A DNA stretch of 61,825 nucleotides from the NCBI GenBank assembly GCA_003427395.1, contig BFEA01000096.1:503564-565388 (forward strand), read 5' to 3'. Position 1 is the stretch's first letter, and the number at the start of each line of letters is the position of its first letter. The notes beneath the pieces are model-generated. The model did no database searches, had not been told where the DNA came from, and was given only the letters and a program-made list of their open reading frames with translations. The position numbers were made by a program, and so were the translations under genes. Below are positions 47,065 to 58,760 of the stretch, piece by piece. Source of the DNA: Chara braunii. Taxonomy: Eukaryota > Streptophyta > Charophyceae > Charales > Characeae.

Positions 47065-47720
47065 CAACAGTCCTTGCTGCTCAAAAAAGTGCATTTCAGT
47101 ATGGAACAGTCCCTGCTGGACTAAGAATAGTCCAGATCAGTGTGGAACAATCCTTGCTGCTAAGAAAAGTGCAGATCAGTGTGGAACAGTCCTTGATGCT
47201 CAGAAAAGTGCAGATCAGTGTGGAACAGTCCTTGCTGCTCAGAAAAGTGCAAATCAGCACGGAACAGTCCTTGCTGCTCAGAATTGTGCAGATCAGTGTG
47301 GAACACTCCTTGCTGCTCAGAAAAGTGCAGATCAGTGTGGAACACTCCTTGCTGCTCAGCAAAGCTCAGATCAGTGTGGAACACTCCTTGCTGCTCTGAA
47401 AGTGCAGATCCGTGTGAAATAGTCCTTGCTGCTCAGAAAAGTGCAGATCAGTGTGGAACACTCCTTGATGCTCAGAAACTGCAGATCAGTGTGGAACAGT
47501 CCTTGCTGCCCAGAAACATGCAGGTCAGTGTGGAACAGTACTTGCTGATCAGAAAGGTGCAGTGTGGAATAGTCCTTGCTGCTGAGAAAAGTTCAGCTCA
47601 GTGTGGAACAGTCCTTGCTGCTCAGGAAAGTGCGGATCAGTGTAGGCCAGTCCTTGCTGCTCAGAAAAGTGCAGGTCAGGGTGGAACAGTCCTTACTGCT
47701 TAAGAAAGTGCAGATCGGTG
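47065..47720. repeat. 39-bp minisatellite, about 17 copies
   Basis: The unit is close to GCAGATCAGTGTGGAACAG plus TCCTTGCTGCTCAGAAAAGT (39 bp). It repeats from about 47065 to 47720 with point changes and a few shortened copies. Since 39 is a multiple of three, several overlapping frames stay open, and their repetitive translations are not evidence of a gene. Confidence 0.95.
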
Positions 47721-47799
47721 CAGATCAGCCTCTTCTCACCAGAGACTTGCAGATCAGGCTCGTGAATTTGAGAGATTTGGAAGTCAATCCCTGTAAGCA

Positions 47800-48085
47800 G
47801 CTCATTGAGCTGCTGTTGTCGTGCCCATTCAGGCTGGCCCCTCCATATATTTCGAGTTGCTGTTGCTGGGCCCATTCAGGCGGGCCCCTCTCTCATATTT
47901 TTTGAGTTGCTGTAGCTGGGCCCATTCAGGCGGGCCTATTCACAACATAGAGTTGCAGTCATTGTCGGGCCCTTTCAGGTGGCCGCATCTAGTTCATTGA
48001 GTTGCAGTCATAGCCAGGCCCATTAAGGCATGATTTTCTACCACCTTTAGTTGCAGTCATCACTAGGCCCAAAGAGGTGGGCTAC
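47800..48085. repeat. Second minisatellite, about 50-60-bp units
   Basis: GAGTTGCTGTTGCTGGGCCC followed by ATTCAGGCGGGCC, and the variant GAGTTGCAGTCAT--CCAGGCCC, occur about six times. Confidence 0.8.
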
Positions 48086-48233
48086 TTGACTAGGATATCA
48101 GGGGCATTTGTGTGAATTCCTTGACCTCGCGGTTTGACTCTATAAACCTCAATATGACAGAAGAGGTGTGGCCAACTAATTGAGTGGTATGCAAATCATC
48201 ACCCAGGACATCAATCGTTTATGATTCGGGGAA

Positions 48234-49184
48234 ATGAGCTACACTGGGCTTGACACATGCTCAATCAGTATTACCTATCGAGTGAGTGGAGAAGGGAAAC
48301 AGATAAAGGGAGCCATGTACGACATAAAAGCTGACTACATATTTTGTAGGGAGAGCTATTGGAGGACCCATTTGACGCCAGTTGTCTTCTCCGGCGTCTC
48401 TTCTGCTCTTGCAGGTGTACTTTTTGACATCGAGGGTTGCAACCCCAAGCTGCTCAACCAAAATCGACAATCGTGGGCTGAGTGTCATCAGCGGTGGTTG
48501 TGCAAGGAGGTGCCCAAGGAACGACTCCTGGTAACTGCCCATAAAGGCATGAGACCGATGAGTCTGACCGTGACCCATGTAGTGTAAGCGGCATTGACTT
48601 TGGAGACTACTTCAATCTGGATACACACCGGATTGAGACACTAGTGATGGGGAGGCGGCGCAGGAGGAGAACGATTATGCGGCATATAGCCTACCTTCTT
48701 GCCCCTTACATATTGTACGATGATCGGTTTTGCTTCTATATATCCAAGAAGAAGAGAGATGAGGATGTGGTGGGGCCCTCAAAGGGGTTAGTCTCTTCTG
48801 CGTAAGATGGATACAGTCATCTCGTGGGTTCTGAGTTTCCCATACAAGCATACCAGAAAAGAGAGTCCACGACGATAGGTTCTTGGAAACCACTTATAAT
48901 TACATCGATGGACAAGCGTGTATTGACATCTTGATTGTTGCGCGCAGCGACATCTCATTGATCGAGGAATGTATCTCAAGAGGTTAGCTGACGAGAACAT
49001 GACCAAATACATTGACTATATTTTGCAAATGGACCCGGCGGCCCTATTGCATACCAGCTACGTGAGGCCTGAATCTATGATGACTAAGGTCACTACATTG
49101 GATAAGGAGCATTGTGTACCCGAGCCCGAATCCCACTCGGGAGAGCTTACCCATGAGGTGATCCCTCTCGTCATTATAGACTGA
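48234..49184 (+). pseudogene. Decayed unidentified coding remnants
   Basis: Coding-like stretches follow each other on the plus strand: 48234-48587 (ITYRVSGEGKQIKGAMYDIK), 48588-48806 in another frame (IDFGDYFNLDTHRIETLVMG, then LLAPYILYDDRFCFYISKK), and about 48945-49184 (MYLKRLADENMTKYIDYIL). Frameshifts and stops separate them. I recognise no family. They may be a single degraded gene of a mobile element. Confidence 0.3.
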
Positions 49185-50362
49185 GGTTACTCTCTTGAGT
49201 CTCTTCCTGACACTAAGATGTATCCAGACTCATTATTATTATGATTTTCAATGACTGCAACCCTCCAATAGCTGCTCCCTGCATTTCTCATGTACTACTC
49301 TTCAACCGTGTATCATTGGTCTTGGTCTTGCAGAGTTTGGCTTTTGGTCTCTTTGTCTTGTATGCATCCTTGATCTTGTGAATTATAAATTGTTAAAATG
49401 AAAGCGTTAATAACCTTACTTTTCACTTACCACACTCAAATCCGATCAAGAACTCCTTAAGAATAGGGACTTTGGGACTTTAAGCCTAGCCTTTACACGC
49501 GGCCAGAGCGTATGCGTCAAATGTGAATGCCTCGTTTTAAGCCGTGTTGTCGCTGACTGAAGGGGATTATCCTGTTTTACTCGATAACCCCACTGAAAAT
49601 GGCTAAGGCTAGCACACACACATTCACCTTGTACATTGTTGCTTGTCAGTAAGAATAACTCATCTAAGAACACTGCGTGATAATCTGTCAGTCTAGAAAC
49701 CCACTGCGCCCAGTCTGGGGAAAGCAACTGAACCAAACCATGGAAGCAGTGGGGGGGTGACAAAAATGGTGTGTGTTGTTGGCGACTCACAAATCTTTAG
49801 TTCTGGGAACGGACCCTGGTCACAACATCCAGTGACGAGGCAGCAATTTAGTAGAGTTAGTCACAAGGTACGGTTTGGATCATAGAGGTTGTTATGAAGA
49901 GGCATTCTGGAAAAGTGGATCTTTTGCAGGAGTCAATGTGAAATAACTCATGCTCATGAGCGGTGATCCATAACCTATCATTGGGACCCGTTGCTCACTG
50001 AGTCGAGAAGGAGGTAGTGTCAGAAGCTAGACAATGCATGAGGAGTAAATTCTTCTAGAAGCCCTAACCCATATCACCAGTGGTGGACCTTTCCCTTATG
50101 TTTTCGTTACCTATACAAGTGGACCCGCCGAAGGACGATGACAAAAACATTTTGCGAAACACCCCAGCCATCAGTTGGACGCTATCTTTGCAATGTACCC
50201 GTATCGGACGCTGCCCAACTTTGCAAAATGCCCCGGCAATTGCCAATTTTTTGTAGGTGCAATTGCAAAAGGCCAAGCGGATTTGCACACCCATCCGACA
50301 GGGGCATAATACAAACACATATATCTCAACTTATATGGGTATTTGGAAAATTACCCCACACA
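49185..50362. other. Noncoding interval
   Basis: I see no gene. The 3' end becomes CACACA-rich, which is where E4 inserted. Confidence 0.45.
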
Positions 50363-50367
50363 CACAC
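50363..50367. other. Target-site duplication of E4 (left)
   Basis: CACAC directly before the LTR start matches CACAC at 61745-61749 after the right LTR. The flanks are a CA repeat, so the match is weaker evidence than usual. Confidence 0.55.
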
Positions 50368-50694
50368 TGCAGCGGGCCTCTATCTGCCCTTGCCTACAGC
50401 CGGGACCAGGCCGTGGCCTGATCCCACAGGCCGTGTGGTTATTCAGTCCAGACCAGTCCTGTCCGGTACCATTGTCGGTACCAGGCCAGTCCAGTCCAGT
50501 CCAGTCAGTCCGCTGGGGGTATACCCCAGCTGCAGTCTGTTTTGTGGCTCATTCTTCATTTGCACAGATTGGAGTACGTGCGTGTTGAGTCTCCGTTGGA
50601 GTTGCGCTGTCCCTTCCAGCTCCATCTCCATCTCCCCCATCCTCATCTCTTCGTCTTGATCCTGACGGACCGCCATCCCGGCGGGTCCGTCACA
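50368..50694 (+). repeat. 5' LTR of gypsy element E4
   Basis: 327 bp, beginning TGCAGCGGGCC and ending GTCCGTCACA. It is a direct repeat of 61383-61744 with about 15 substitutions in the aligned part. It contains a CCAGT pentamer run and a GCTGGGGGTATACCCCAGC inverted repeat (50512-50530). Compared with the right LTR it lacks about 35 bp after CTACAGCC. It would carry the promoter and polyadenylation signals. Confidence 0.9.
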
Positions 50695-50695
50695 C

Positions 50696-50707
50696 TGGTA
50701 TCAGAGC
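50696..50707 (+). other. Primer-binding site of E4 (initiator tRNA-Met)
   Basis: TGGTATCAGAGC, one base after the LTR, is complementary to the 3' end of plant initiator tRNA-Met, the commonest primer of plant LTR retrotransposons. Confidence 0.92.
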
Positions 50708-51419
50708 AGGCTTTCCTCCCTGCTCCTCTCCCCCACCCACCCCACCTATCAGTTGCCACGCGGCTTTAGCAAACAAACAAAAAACAAAACAAAAAAAAAA
50801 AATGCTGCCACTTTTCTTTGGTAATGACACCGGTGCACTCTTTCGATCGTAACTTATGCACCGGTGGTCCACATTTATTGATCTTTAGCTTGGTGTAAAG
50901 CTCTCGAAGAGCCGTTTCCAACAAGCTATAGATCACTAAATTTTGTACGGTGGTTGAGGAGCTACGATCTTTCAAAGATCACGATTTGTTTTTGAAGCTC
51001 CCAAAACCACCCGCGCTCGTTTTTTTCAACGAGCGCTATTACTGCAGGGCAGTGGCTGATGCTGCGCCTTATCTCGTTGGAAGCGGTTTTCAAAAAGTTT
51101 TCCAACAAGACCTCTTTTGCCAAATTTCACCCAGCGGGTGAAAAGTTATTGGCAAAAGAGTGTTTGTCCTCTACCTCTCCTCTCTTGACCCGTGGCCATC
51201 TCCAAAAGTGCCACGTGGCAACTTGCTAAGGATTTTTTTGAAGACCCCCCTAGCTTGGGGGCTGCACTACAGTGGAACTGGGTGGCTGATCAAGATCTTA
51301 GCTAACCCCAGATAATGTGCAGCAGCAGTTCATCACCACCTTGAGGACCCCTTCTCCCAGGGGGTGTGTGAAAGCCAAGATCTTGTGGATCTTGGTGAAT
51401 TTTCATGCTCCTGGTTACC

Positions 51420-52090
51420 CAAGAGTTGGGTATCACCTCTCTCATCACTAATCCACTCTCCCACTCTCTTTTCCCTCTCTCCCCTTCATCATCTGACCTT
51501 CTTTTTCTCTCACCACCACTCATCCATCAACTTTTCTCATTCTCCCCTCTCCACTTTTCTCATTTCTCTCCTCTTCTCCCCATTAATCTCTCATCCCCTT
51601 CACTCTTTCTCCATCCACTACCATATTTTTACTCTCTCCTCTCCCAACCTCACTCTCCTTGCTTCTTTTCCCTACTTCTCTCCTCTCCTTCCCATTAATC
51701 TCTCCTACCCCTCCCTCTTCACTCATCTCCCACCATCTTTTTCTCTCCTCTCTCTCCACTCACCTTCCTTTACTAATCTCTCCCTCTTTTCTTTACCTTT
51801 TTCATAGCTCTCTCTCTCATTCTCTCACCCTCCTCTCCTCCTTTCTTCCCCTAACTACAACCCCATCATCCCCCTCACCAACCACTTCAATCTTTTCTCT
51901 TTCCCACCTATTTTTCTCTTTTTTCATCACTTTTTCATCTCCCCGCCCCCCCCCCCACTTCGATTTTTTTTGTTTTTCTTCTTTTCTCTTTCTCTTTGAT
52001 TTCAATCTTCTCTTTTTGCCCAAAAAATTGAATTATTTTATTCCTTACTTCTTTTCTCATCTTTCTGATTTATTTTATTTTCCTTTACTT
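51420..52090 (+). repeat. Polypyrimidine (C/T-rich) tract in the E4 leader
   Basis: About 650 bp dominated by CTC, TTC and TCTCC words on the plus strand, with few purines. The open frames across it (Ser/Pro/Leu/Phe-rich) are compositional. Confidence 0.9.
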
Positions 52091-53180
52091 ATTCTGAAAA
52101 TTTGAATTTTGTGAGGATTGAACCCTCAAGAAGGGGCCTTGCCATGATGTACATGTTTTAGGCTAAGGCCCCAGCAAGCCTCGTGCCCGCCCTAAGTGAA
52201 GGCGGGCCAACAAATCAACAAGAGCCCTTTGTGCAAACATTTCACGAAGTGGGGTCCATACAATTGCAGCACGCCAGTTGGTTGGAGTGCACCGAGTCTC
52301 GAATCTCTGCAAATGCGGAAATCCCAGGGCCTTTGAGTTGGAGAGGCCGACAATGCATGATGGGTATAGAGGCCGAAAATGCCAATGGGAAATTGCCCCA
52401 CTATCTGAATCTGGCCGCAGACCTTGACGAAAGAGGCACAACTGCATCCTGGGCCTCAACTGCATCGGGCCTCGGATTCAGGCACTGAGGCCCAGACGCA
52501 GGCGGAAGGGAGGCCGCCCACACGCAACACTGGCATATAGGCAAGCAGGGCGAGTGGGCAGGGATCTTGGCCAGTGCGGGCAATGCCGGCATGCTGCGCG
52601 GACGTGAGCTGTTGTGTTGCGCTAAGGCTGAGGGAGCAGGCTAGCGCTAAAGCGGTAGGGCACTGCCTGTGTGCGCAGGGCGCTGGCGGCCATAGCCGGG
52701 CTGCCTGAAGGCACGGGGGAGGTGAGGGCGAAGGTGGTTCTTCAAAGGTGAAGGGCGATGTGTGGGATAACAAGGGAGAGTGTGGGTGAAGGAGAGAGAC
52801 GTACCTGGTGGAGGTGGAGGTCGGCATTGGTGTTGACATCATCACTCGCTGGTCGTCAAGTTGTCTGGTTGCTTTCATTGCTGTAGTTGTAGGCTTAGGT
52901 TGTAGAGTAGATAGGGCGCCTGGCGCCATTCACAAGAGAGAGCTACATTGGGTTATGCTGTTGGTGTTGCCCTGTTGGGCTTGGACATTGACTCACGATT
53001 CTTCTGTATCATTTTCAAATGGATGGTTATTCGGTTCCATTGTGCTATCTGCTTTGGCTTTGACTACTTGGACTTCAGTGTGATTTTGCAATCTGGATTG
53101 TTGTGCTTCGTCCATATTCATATTCCTTGCAATTTTTCTGCGGCACCCTAAAATCTGATTAGGACTTAGCCATTCTTGCT

Positions 53181-53473
53181 TTCGGCACACATTTTGACCC
53201 CGTGGGGGTAACGAAGTGCTGCCGAAATTTTCTGTTTTTTTCTTAGTATTTTTCAGCACGTTTCGACCCCATGGGGGTAACGAAATGTTGCCGGAATTTT
53301 TGAAAAACTCCAAAACTTAGTTTTTCTCTTCACTCTTCTCCACCTCCTTATTTATTTATTTATTTTTCTAAAAATTTTAATTTGCGGCATTTTGAAAGTT
53401 AGGTGTTCCTCTCGCTCTTTCCTTCCTCTTGGCACATTTTTGACCCCATGTGGGGTGGGAAAATGCTGCCGAA
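53181..53473 (+). repeat. Three copies of a stem-loop (GACCCC-ATG-GGGGT core)
   Basis: Similar hairpins of about 45 nt occur at 53181-53226, 53252-53295 and 53430-53473. Each starts near TTCGGCAC or TTGGCAC, has a TTTTGACCCC/GGGGTAACGAA core, and closes with TGCTGCCGAA. In each, the outer arms (TTCGGCA/TGCCGAA) and the inner CCCC/GGGG pair. Confidence 0.7.
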
Positions 53474-53665
53474 AATTCCAAAAAAATAAATATCACCTAT
53501 TTTTTCACACTTTGTTTGTTTATTTCTTTCTTTATTTTTATTATTTATTTTCTTTTATTTTTATCTCGAAATTTTATTGTTTATTCTATTTTCTCTCCCT
53601 CTCCCCTCCATATTATATTTTTTCTTGATAAGGTCTCCACTACCCTCCCCTAACCACCTAAACTC

Positions 53666-53703
53666 CGGTTAGGGTTTTCTTAGGGTTTTCTAGGGTTTAG
53701 GGT
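53666..53703 (+). promoter_or_regulatory. Telo-box-like TTTAGGG stretch
   Basis: Degenerate repeats GGTTAGGGTTTTCTTAGGG and CTAGGGTTTAGGG lie 240-275 bp upstream of the gag ATG. They resemble plant telomeric repeats or the telo-box of plant leaders. The block is too short to be a telomere. Confidence 0.6.
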
Positions 53704-53941
53704 TCTCCTAACCCCCCCGCCCCCCTTCCTACTCACCCGCCTCCTCCCGTCGGGCACCCTGGACCCGGACGGATCCTCCCCCCTCAAGCGGTTCGGCGCC
53801 TTCGTCTCACGCGCGACCCGCAAAATCCGAGGCGAGCCGACTCAAACATACTCACTCCGCTCCCGCGGTCCCCTTCCTCTTACCGATGGGCCTCTTTCCC
53901 CACACACTCCTCTGAGGACTACCTCCATCCCCCTTCCGGCC

Positions 53942-56036
53942 ATGGAAGGGAGTTCATCGGAGGAGATGACCGCGGCGCAGTCCACACCCCAGGTCAGCGC
54001 ACCGTTAGCGGCTCATGATCAGGCCCATGCAGACACCATGGACCTTCATGTCGTCCTTGTAGCAATCCAAGCACAACTTAGTACGCTTGGACCGTTGCAA
54101 GCGCAAATCAATGCGCTTGCCCTCGACGTCAACCGCCTCAAGGGCTCCCCTCATCGCTCTCCTCACCACTCCCACACCCCATCCCCTACCGGCTCCGAGT
54201 CCGGCTCCCCACGACTCCAGAGACGGAGACATCGTGGTTCTCCCTCCTCTGCGGGCCAGGCCCAGCCCTCCCCCTCAGCAGTGGCGAGTGCTGCTACTGC
54301 TCAGACCACCCCGTCTGTTGCGGCAGTTCTCTCGGCCCCGGCCGCCCCTACCGTCTCTACTGCTGTCGCAGGTGCTGAGGTCCAGATACCACCATCTGGC
54401 CCCTCAGTTTCATCGACCCACCCCGGTGTTGCTTCCCAGTTTCCCGCACCGGTCGCGGCCATACGACTCCGCCCTCTTCTTCCCGTCTTCGTCCCCCTAA
54501 CCCCCACAACAGGGTACCGCCCAGGCTGGGATTCCTCCTCCTACTGGGAGACCCGCTCTGCCTCCTCCACCTCCGACTCCGCGCACTCAGCGAGTGGCCA
54601 CTTTACAGGCCACCATTGCGCAGGCTCAGGCGGAGATCCTCGCTTTGAGACAGCCTCACCCATCACAGGCTGCCCACCCTTCCTCCTCTACCTCCCCTTC
54701 GGTCCCCGTGATGCAGGCTCGTTTCCCTCGACTTGCTCCTCAGCCTCTTCCCTCCTATCTGGCTATTCCGGGACAGCTACCCGCGGTCGTTGCCTCCTCG
54801 TCTACTGGCCCATCCGCCAGCGGCCACGACCCACAGCCTTCCCCCACCTCTGCCCCTGCAGCGGCCTCGACTTACGCCGCCGCAGTGCACTCGCCTCGAT
54901 CTCTCTCCCCCCGCCATCAGCACAGTGGACATCCTCCTGTGCTCACCACGGACATTCCCAAGTATGATGGCACATCCCGTGTCTCTCGCTGGTTGCAGAT
55001 AGCAACGCACACGCTCTCTATGACGGCCACCCATCAGGAGTTGTGGTGCGATGTGCTCGCAACCAAATTGTGAGGTAGCCCTTCCACTACGTGGGAGGAT
55101 CATTATACCCAGCGCCTCCGCGTGGGTGAGGTCCCCACTCTGGCCGGCTTCACGGCCTTCCTTCAGGACCGCTTCGGCGCTCGTCATGACGCCACCGACG
55201 CCTTAGACCGCGTCACCCAGACCAGATGATCCGGGTCCTCTGTACCGGCCGACCTGGAGCGTCACATTCGGGTGTTTCATGACGCTCGCCTTGTCTGTGA
55301 CGAGACGTTCCTACCGGAGGTGACACTCACCGACCGGTTCCTCGTCAGCCTGCCAACTGACTACCGCTTAGAGCTATGGAGGCGATCATTCTCTTCCGCG
55401 GAGCAGGCATACGAGGCTGCGCGTCAGTACCAGAGGATGTGCAGTCGCTTCTCCGCCGCCCCATCCTCTTCGCGGCCAGCCGCCACCTCCCAGTCTCGCG
55501 GTACCACCAGAGGCCGCTCCTCGTTTGCTGGTCGTTTTCGTCGCCCGACTAGACCTGCAGCGCCATTCTCTCGACATCACAGTTCTCTCGAGTATGGAGA
55601 GGACGCCTCAGCCGAGCTCGACCCTACCATTGGGTACGCCCCCGAGGACATCGAGCTTCGGGACGTCATCCAGTACCACTTGGATGACGACACTGTCCCG
55701 GTGGCCGAGCGCCTGCAGATGGCCATGTCTGCCATGGGTCGTGCTCGTAGTCAGGTTGCACAGGCTGGCGCTCGCACACCCACGGTTCCTCAGATAGACC
55801 TCCCACAGGGTTTTGTCCCTCCTTGCGGAGCTCTATCCCCTGAGGAGCGTGCAACCCTCGAGGCCCGNCGCGGCTGCCTTCGTTGCCGCCTGGATGGACA
55901 CACCTCCTCACGGTGTCCATACCATACCGCCCTCGATCGACACTATGCTGACATCTCCCGTCAGCGTCGATCTCAGTCCCCCCCGGCCCCGCCCGGCCAG
56001 CCCCACCCACCTAGTCATGGTGCAGTGTGCCACTGA
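53942..56036 (+). pseudogene. gag: E4 gag with CCHC zinc knuckle
   Basis: ATG 53942 (MEGSSSEEMTAAQS) opens a Pro/Ser/Ala-rich N-terminus with a helical segment (VVLVAIQAQLSTLGPLQAQ). A frameshift near 54500 moves to the frame that holds the capsid-like part (IPKYDGTSRVSRWLQIA, FLQDRFGARHDATDAL, LTDRFLVSLPTDYRLEL). In-frame TGAs are at 55071 and 55227. The knuckle CLRCRLDGHTSSRC (55875-55916) is intact. One base (55868) is N. Gag would form the particle. This copy cannot make it whole. Confidence 0.88.
55875..55916 (+). other. CCHC zinc knuckle of E4 gag
   Basis: CLRCRLDGHTSSRC has all four ligands in CX2CX4HX4C spacing. Confidence 0.92.
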
Positions 56037-57401
56037 GGCCTCGCACGTAGTCGGTTTCCCAATCACCGAGTCGCGGTTTGCCCCTTTCGCTACCCCACCA
56101 GAGGATCCTCATGATACAATAGACGCAGTTCCCTCTACCCCATCGTCTGTCAGGGTACCGTCTGCCTCACAGCAGACCGCCGCATCTAGCGCTCCCCTCC
56201 CGAGATACTTCCGACGCGTCGCGCCATTCGCTCAACCCGTTGTAGCGCTCAGTTGGCGACTCGCGATGACGTTGTGTCATCTCTCCTGGACTTGAGCATT
56301 CTTCAAGCTTGTCAAGAGCGACTCACGAGACACGTCAACGTCGCGCGTCGTCTTCTCGCTCTGCTTTCTGACCCTGATCGCACCTTACCCATTATCCCTA
56401 TTTGCCTAGGGACATCTACGAGGGTGTACCGTGCTTTATGGGACTCTTGCTTGCAGGGAGATTTCGTTCACCCTCGAGTGGTTAAGGAAGCTCGCCTAGC
56501 TACCTCTGGGTCCCGCTCTCCTATCTCCGTTACCCTCGGAGATAACAAGACAACGCTTCTTCGATCAGACGGTCCCCGACCTCCACTTCCCCCTCACCCT
56601 CCAGCCACCGGATAGTACCCAGGCGCTCAGCGCTACCATTCCTCCGCATACTTCGACGTGTTGGAGACTGGGTACGACTTTATCCTTGGCACTCCTTGGT
56701 CTCGCCGGTTCCGTGGCACAGAGGCTGAATGGGCGACCGAGACACTCGTTCTCAAAACGAAGTGTGGTCAGACTCATCGCGTCCCGTTCATTGGAACCAC
56801 GGGCGACACCCCGCCCGACCTACCTCCCCAGGACCCTCGTCCTTCAGGGTCCCACCCCGACATCGCGTTCACTTCCCCTTGTCAGTTTGCTCACTTCATA
56901 CGACAGGAGGACGTCACGTTCTACTCAGTGAACGTCATGGATCTTCTTCGCTATGATCCACTCTGTCCCGAGGTTGAGCTCATCTCTCTGGAGCCCGATC
57001 CCCCTGACCCTCCTCCCATCTTCGCGGCGCCTATCTCTACATCCACTCGTCAGCCTGCGGATACCCCCTCCACGTCTCAGGCCCTTGCGCCGTCGACTGT
57101 CGAGTCCACACATACATCTCGTACTGACGCCGGCGTTGAGGAACTCACACGGTTCACGACAGACTTAGAGCCCGCCGTTCGCGACCTGATTCGAGAGTAC
57201 CGCGACGTCTTCCCCCCGTATTTCTCATACAACAGGATTCCTCCGATGCCTGGTGTTGAGCATTCTATCCAGCCCGTGCCTGATTATCGTGTTCACCATC
57301 AGGCACCGTACCGACTCTTGATTCCAGAGGCGACGGAACTCAAGCGTCAGCTTGAGGAGCTCCTTCGACTGGGTTTCATTAAACCGAGTAACTCCCCTTA
57401 G
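56037..57401 (+). pseudogene. pol: E4 aspartic protease and linker to RT
   Basis: After a frame change downstream of gag, the frame at 56253-56615 has RALWDSCLQGDFVHPRVV. This corresponds to the retropepsin D-S-G-x-Q-x-N-F-V motif with Gly replaced by Cys. A stop, then 56658-57401, gives the second half (YDFILGTPWSRRF) and a long acidic/Pro-rich linker leading to DVFPPYFSYNRIP, the usual RT lead-in, and LEELLRLGFIKPSNSP. TAG at 57399 replaces the Tyr of the S-P-Y-G motif. The protease would process Gag-Pol and here is probably inactive. Confidence 0.85.
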
Positions 57402-58760
57402 GGTGCACCTGTCCTCTTTGCTCGCAAAGCGGACGGAACTCTCCGCCTCTGCATCGACTATCGCGGCCTTAACCGTTACACGGTTAAGAACAACTATCCC
57501 ATGCCCCGCGCGAATGAGCTGTTTGACCGTTTGGCAGGCAACCGCTTCTTCACGAAGATCGATCTTCGTAGCGGTTACCACCAGATCCGCGTTGCCGTAG
57601 AGGACCAGCCGAAGACCGCCTTCCGGTCGCGCTTCGGCCATTACGAGTTCACGGTGATGCCATTCGGCCTCACACCCGCCACCTTCCAGACGGCGATGAA
57701 CGATATCTTCAGGGACATCCTTGAGCAATACGTTCTCGTATACCTGTACGACATCTTGGTCTACAGTCGTACCTTAGAAGACTATATCAGACACCTCCGC
57801 GATGTCCTATAGCGCTTACGCAAGCATGGCTTCTATGCCAAGCTCAGTAAGTGCCGCTTTGCCCAGCGCAAAGTGGACTTCCTAGGACACCATGTGTCTG
57901 ACCATGGTCTCCACATGGATGACGCGAAGATCACTGCTATTGAAGAGTGGCCCGTCCCCACATCTGCAAAGCAACTTCACAGTTTCCCAGGCCTCACCAG
58001 CTCCTATAGTAATTTCATCCAGGGATACGCTAGGTATTCCTACGTCTTTACCTCCACCCTCCTCCGGAAGAACCCGCCGTGGTTTTGGACACCCCTCTGC
58101 GAGGACGCCTTCCGCGCTCTCAAGAAGGCGGTGACATGTGCGCCGGTTCTTCGTCTCCCTGATTTTGATCGCCCCTTCATCGTCACCACCGATGCGTCAG
58201 ATTTTGCAGTAGGAGCAGTACTTTCCCAGGTGTTTCCCTCTCCTCCTGATTCACCTTATCAACATGTTTCTCCCTTCCCCCCCCCCTCCTGCTGACACTG
58301 CTTCTCGACTGACGCCTATCCTACCACCACTTCCCTCCACTGACAGTCCTCCCATTACTTACTCCCTGACCATCGCGGAGGATGGAACTGTCGAGGCTCG
58401 TGTTGGGGATTGCCTGATCGCCTTCTACTCTCGTCAGCTACTGCCTTCCGAGATAAACTACACTGTCGATGAACGTGAGGTTCTCGCAGTAGTTTATACT
58501 ACCCGACATTGGCGTCATTATCTGCTCGGGGCGCCCTTCACGGTGCGCACAGACAACTCAGTGTCCAGACTTTCCTCACGAAGCCTAAGCTCTCCCCTCG
58601 ACAGGCACGTTGGTGGCGTGACTTATCCGAGTTCAGTTTCACCACTCAGCCCATCAAGGGTGAAACGAACCGCGTCGCCGACGCCTTGTCCCGCCGTCCT
58701 GATCACAATCAGGAACCCATCCATCTTGTTGCCATCTCCTTCACCACTGTTGATCAGTCG
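57402..58760 (+). pseudogene. pol: E4 reverse transcriptase and RNase H
   Basis: [22 protein letters not shown], then [12 protein letters not shown] and [12 protein letters not shown], which lacks the two residues usually found before PATFQ. The catalytic box reads YLYDILVYS, so the first Asp of YLDD has become Tyr. TAG at 57810 follows. The thumb and connection continue in frame (KVDFLGHHVSD). RNase H has [15 protein letters not shown] (to 58245), then a frameshift, [15 protein letters not shown], and TDNS. A second frameshift precedes [16 protein letters not shown]. The enzyme would copy the RNA into DNA. The YLYD change alone should abolish it. Confidence 0.9.

Larger units (their letters stand above)
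50708..53941 (+). other. E4 untranslated leader (3.2 kb), noncoding
   Basis: Unusually long noncoding sequence between the primer-binding site and gag. It holds a polypyrimidine region (51420-52090), a triplicated stem-loop (53181-53473) and a telo-box-like stretch (53666-53703). Frames within it reflect base composition only. Confidence 0.7.

Noticed and set aside
47003-47703. Long overlapping open frames with 13-residue repeats
   Set aside because: The 39-bp minisatellite period is a multiple of three, so stops are excluded in several frames by chance. There is no domain or start context.
47065-47720. CRISPR-like repeat array
   Set aside because: The units are contiguous 39-bp copies with no unique spacers, in a eukaryotic context.
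50690-50720. tRNA gene fragment
   Set aside because: The TGGTATCAGAGC match is a primer-binding site directly after an LTR. No cloverleaf surrounds it.
51364-52105. Ser/Pro/Phe/Leu-rich reading frames
   Set aside because: They arise from the polypyrimidine tract in the E4 leader and have no protein family signature.
53666-53703. Interstitial telomere
   Set aside because: Only a few degenerate TTTAGGG units are present. They lie in a retrotransposon leader and are better called telo-box-like.
53942-54967. A complete proline-rich host protein
   Set aside because: The frame is the N-terminus of E4 gag. The capsid and zinc-knuckle parts continue in another frame after about 54500.
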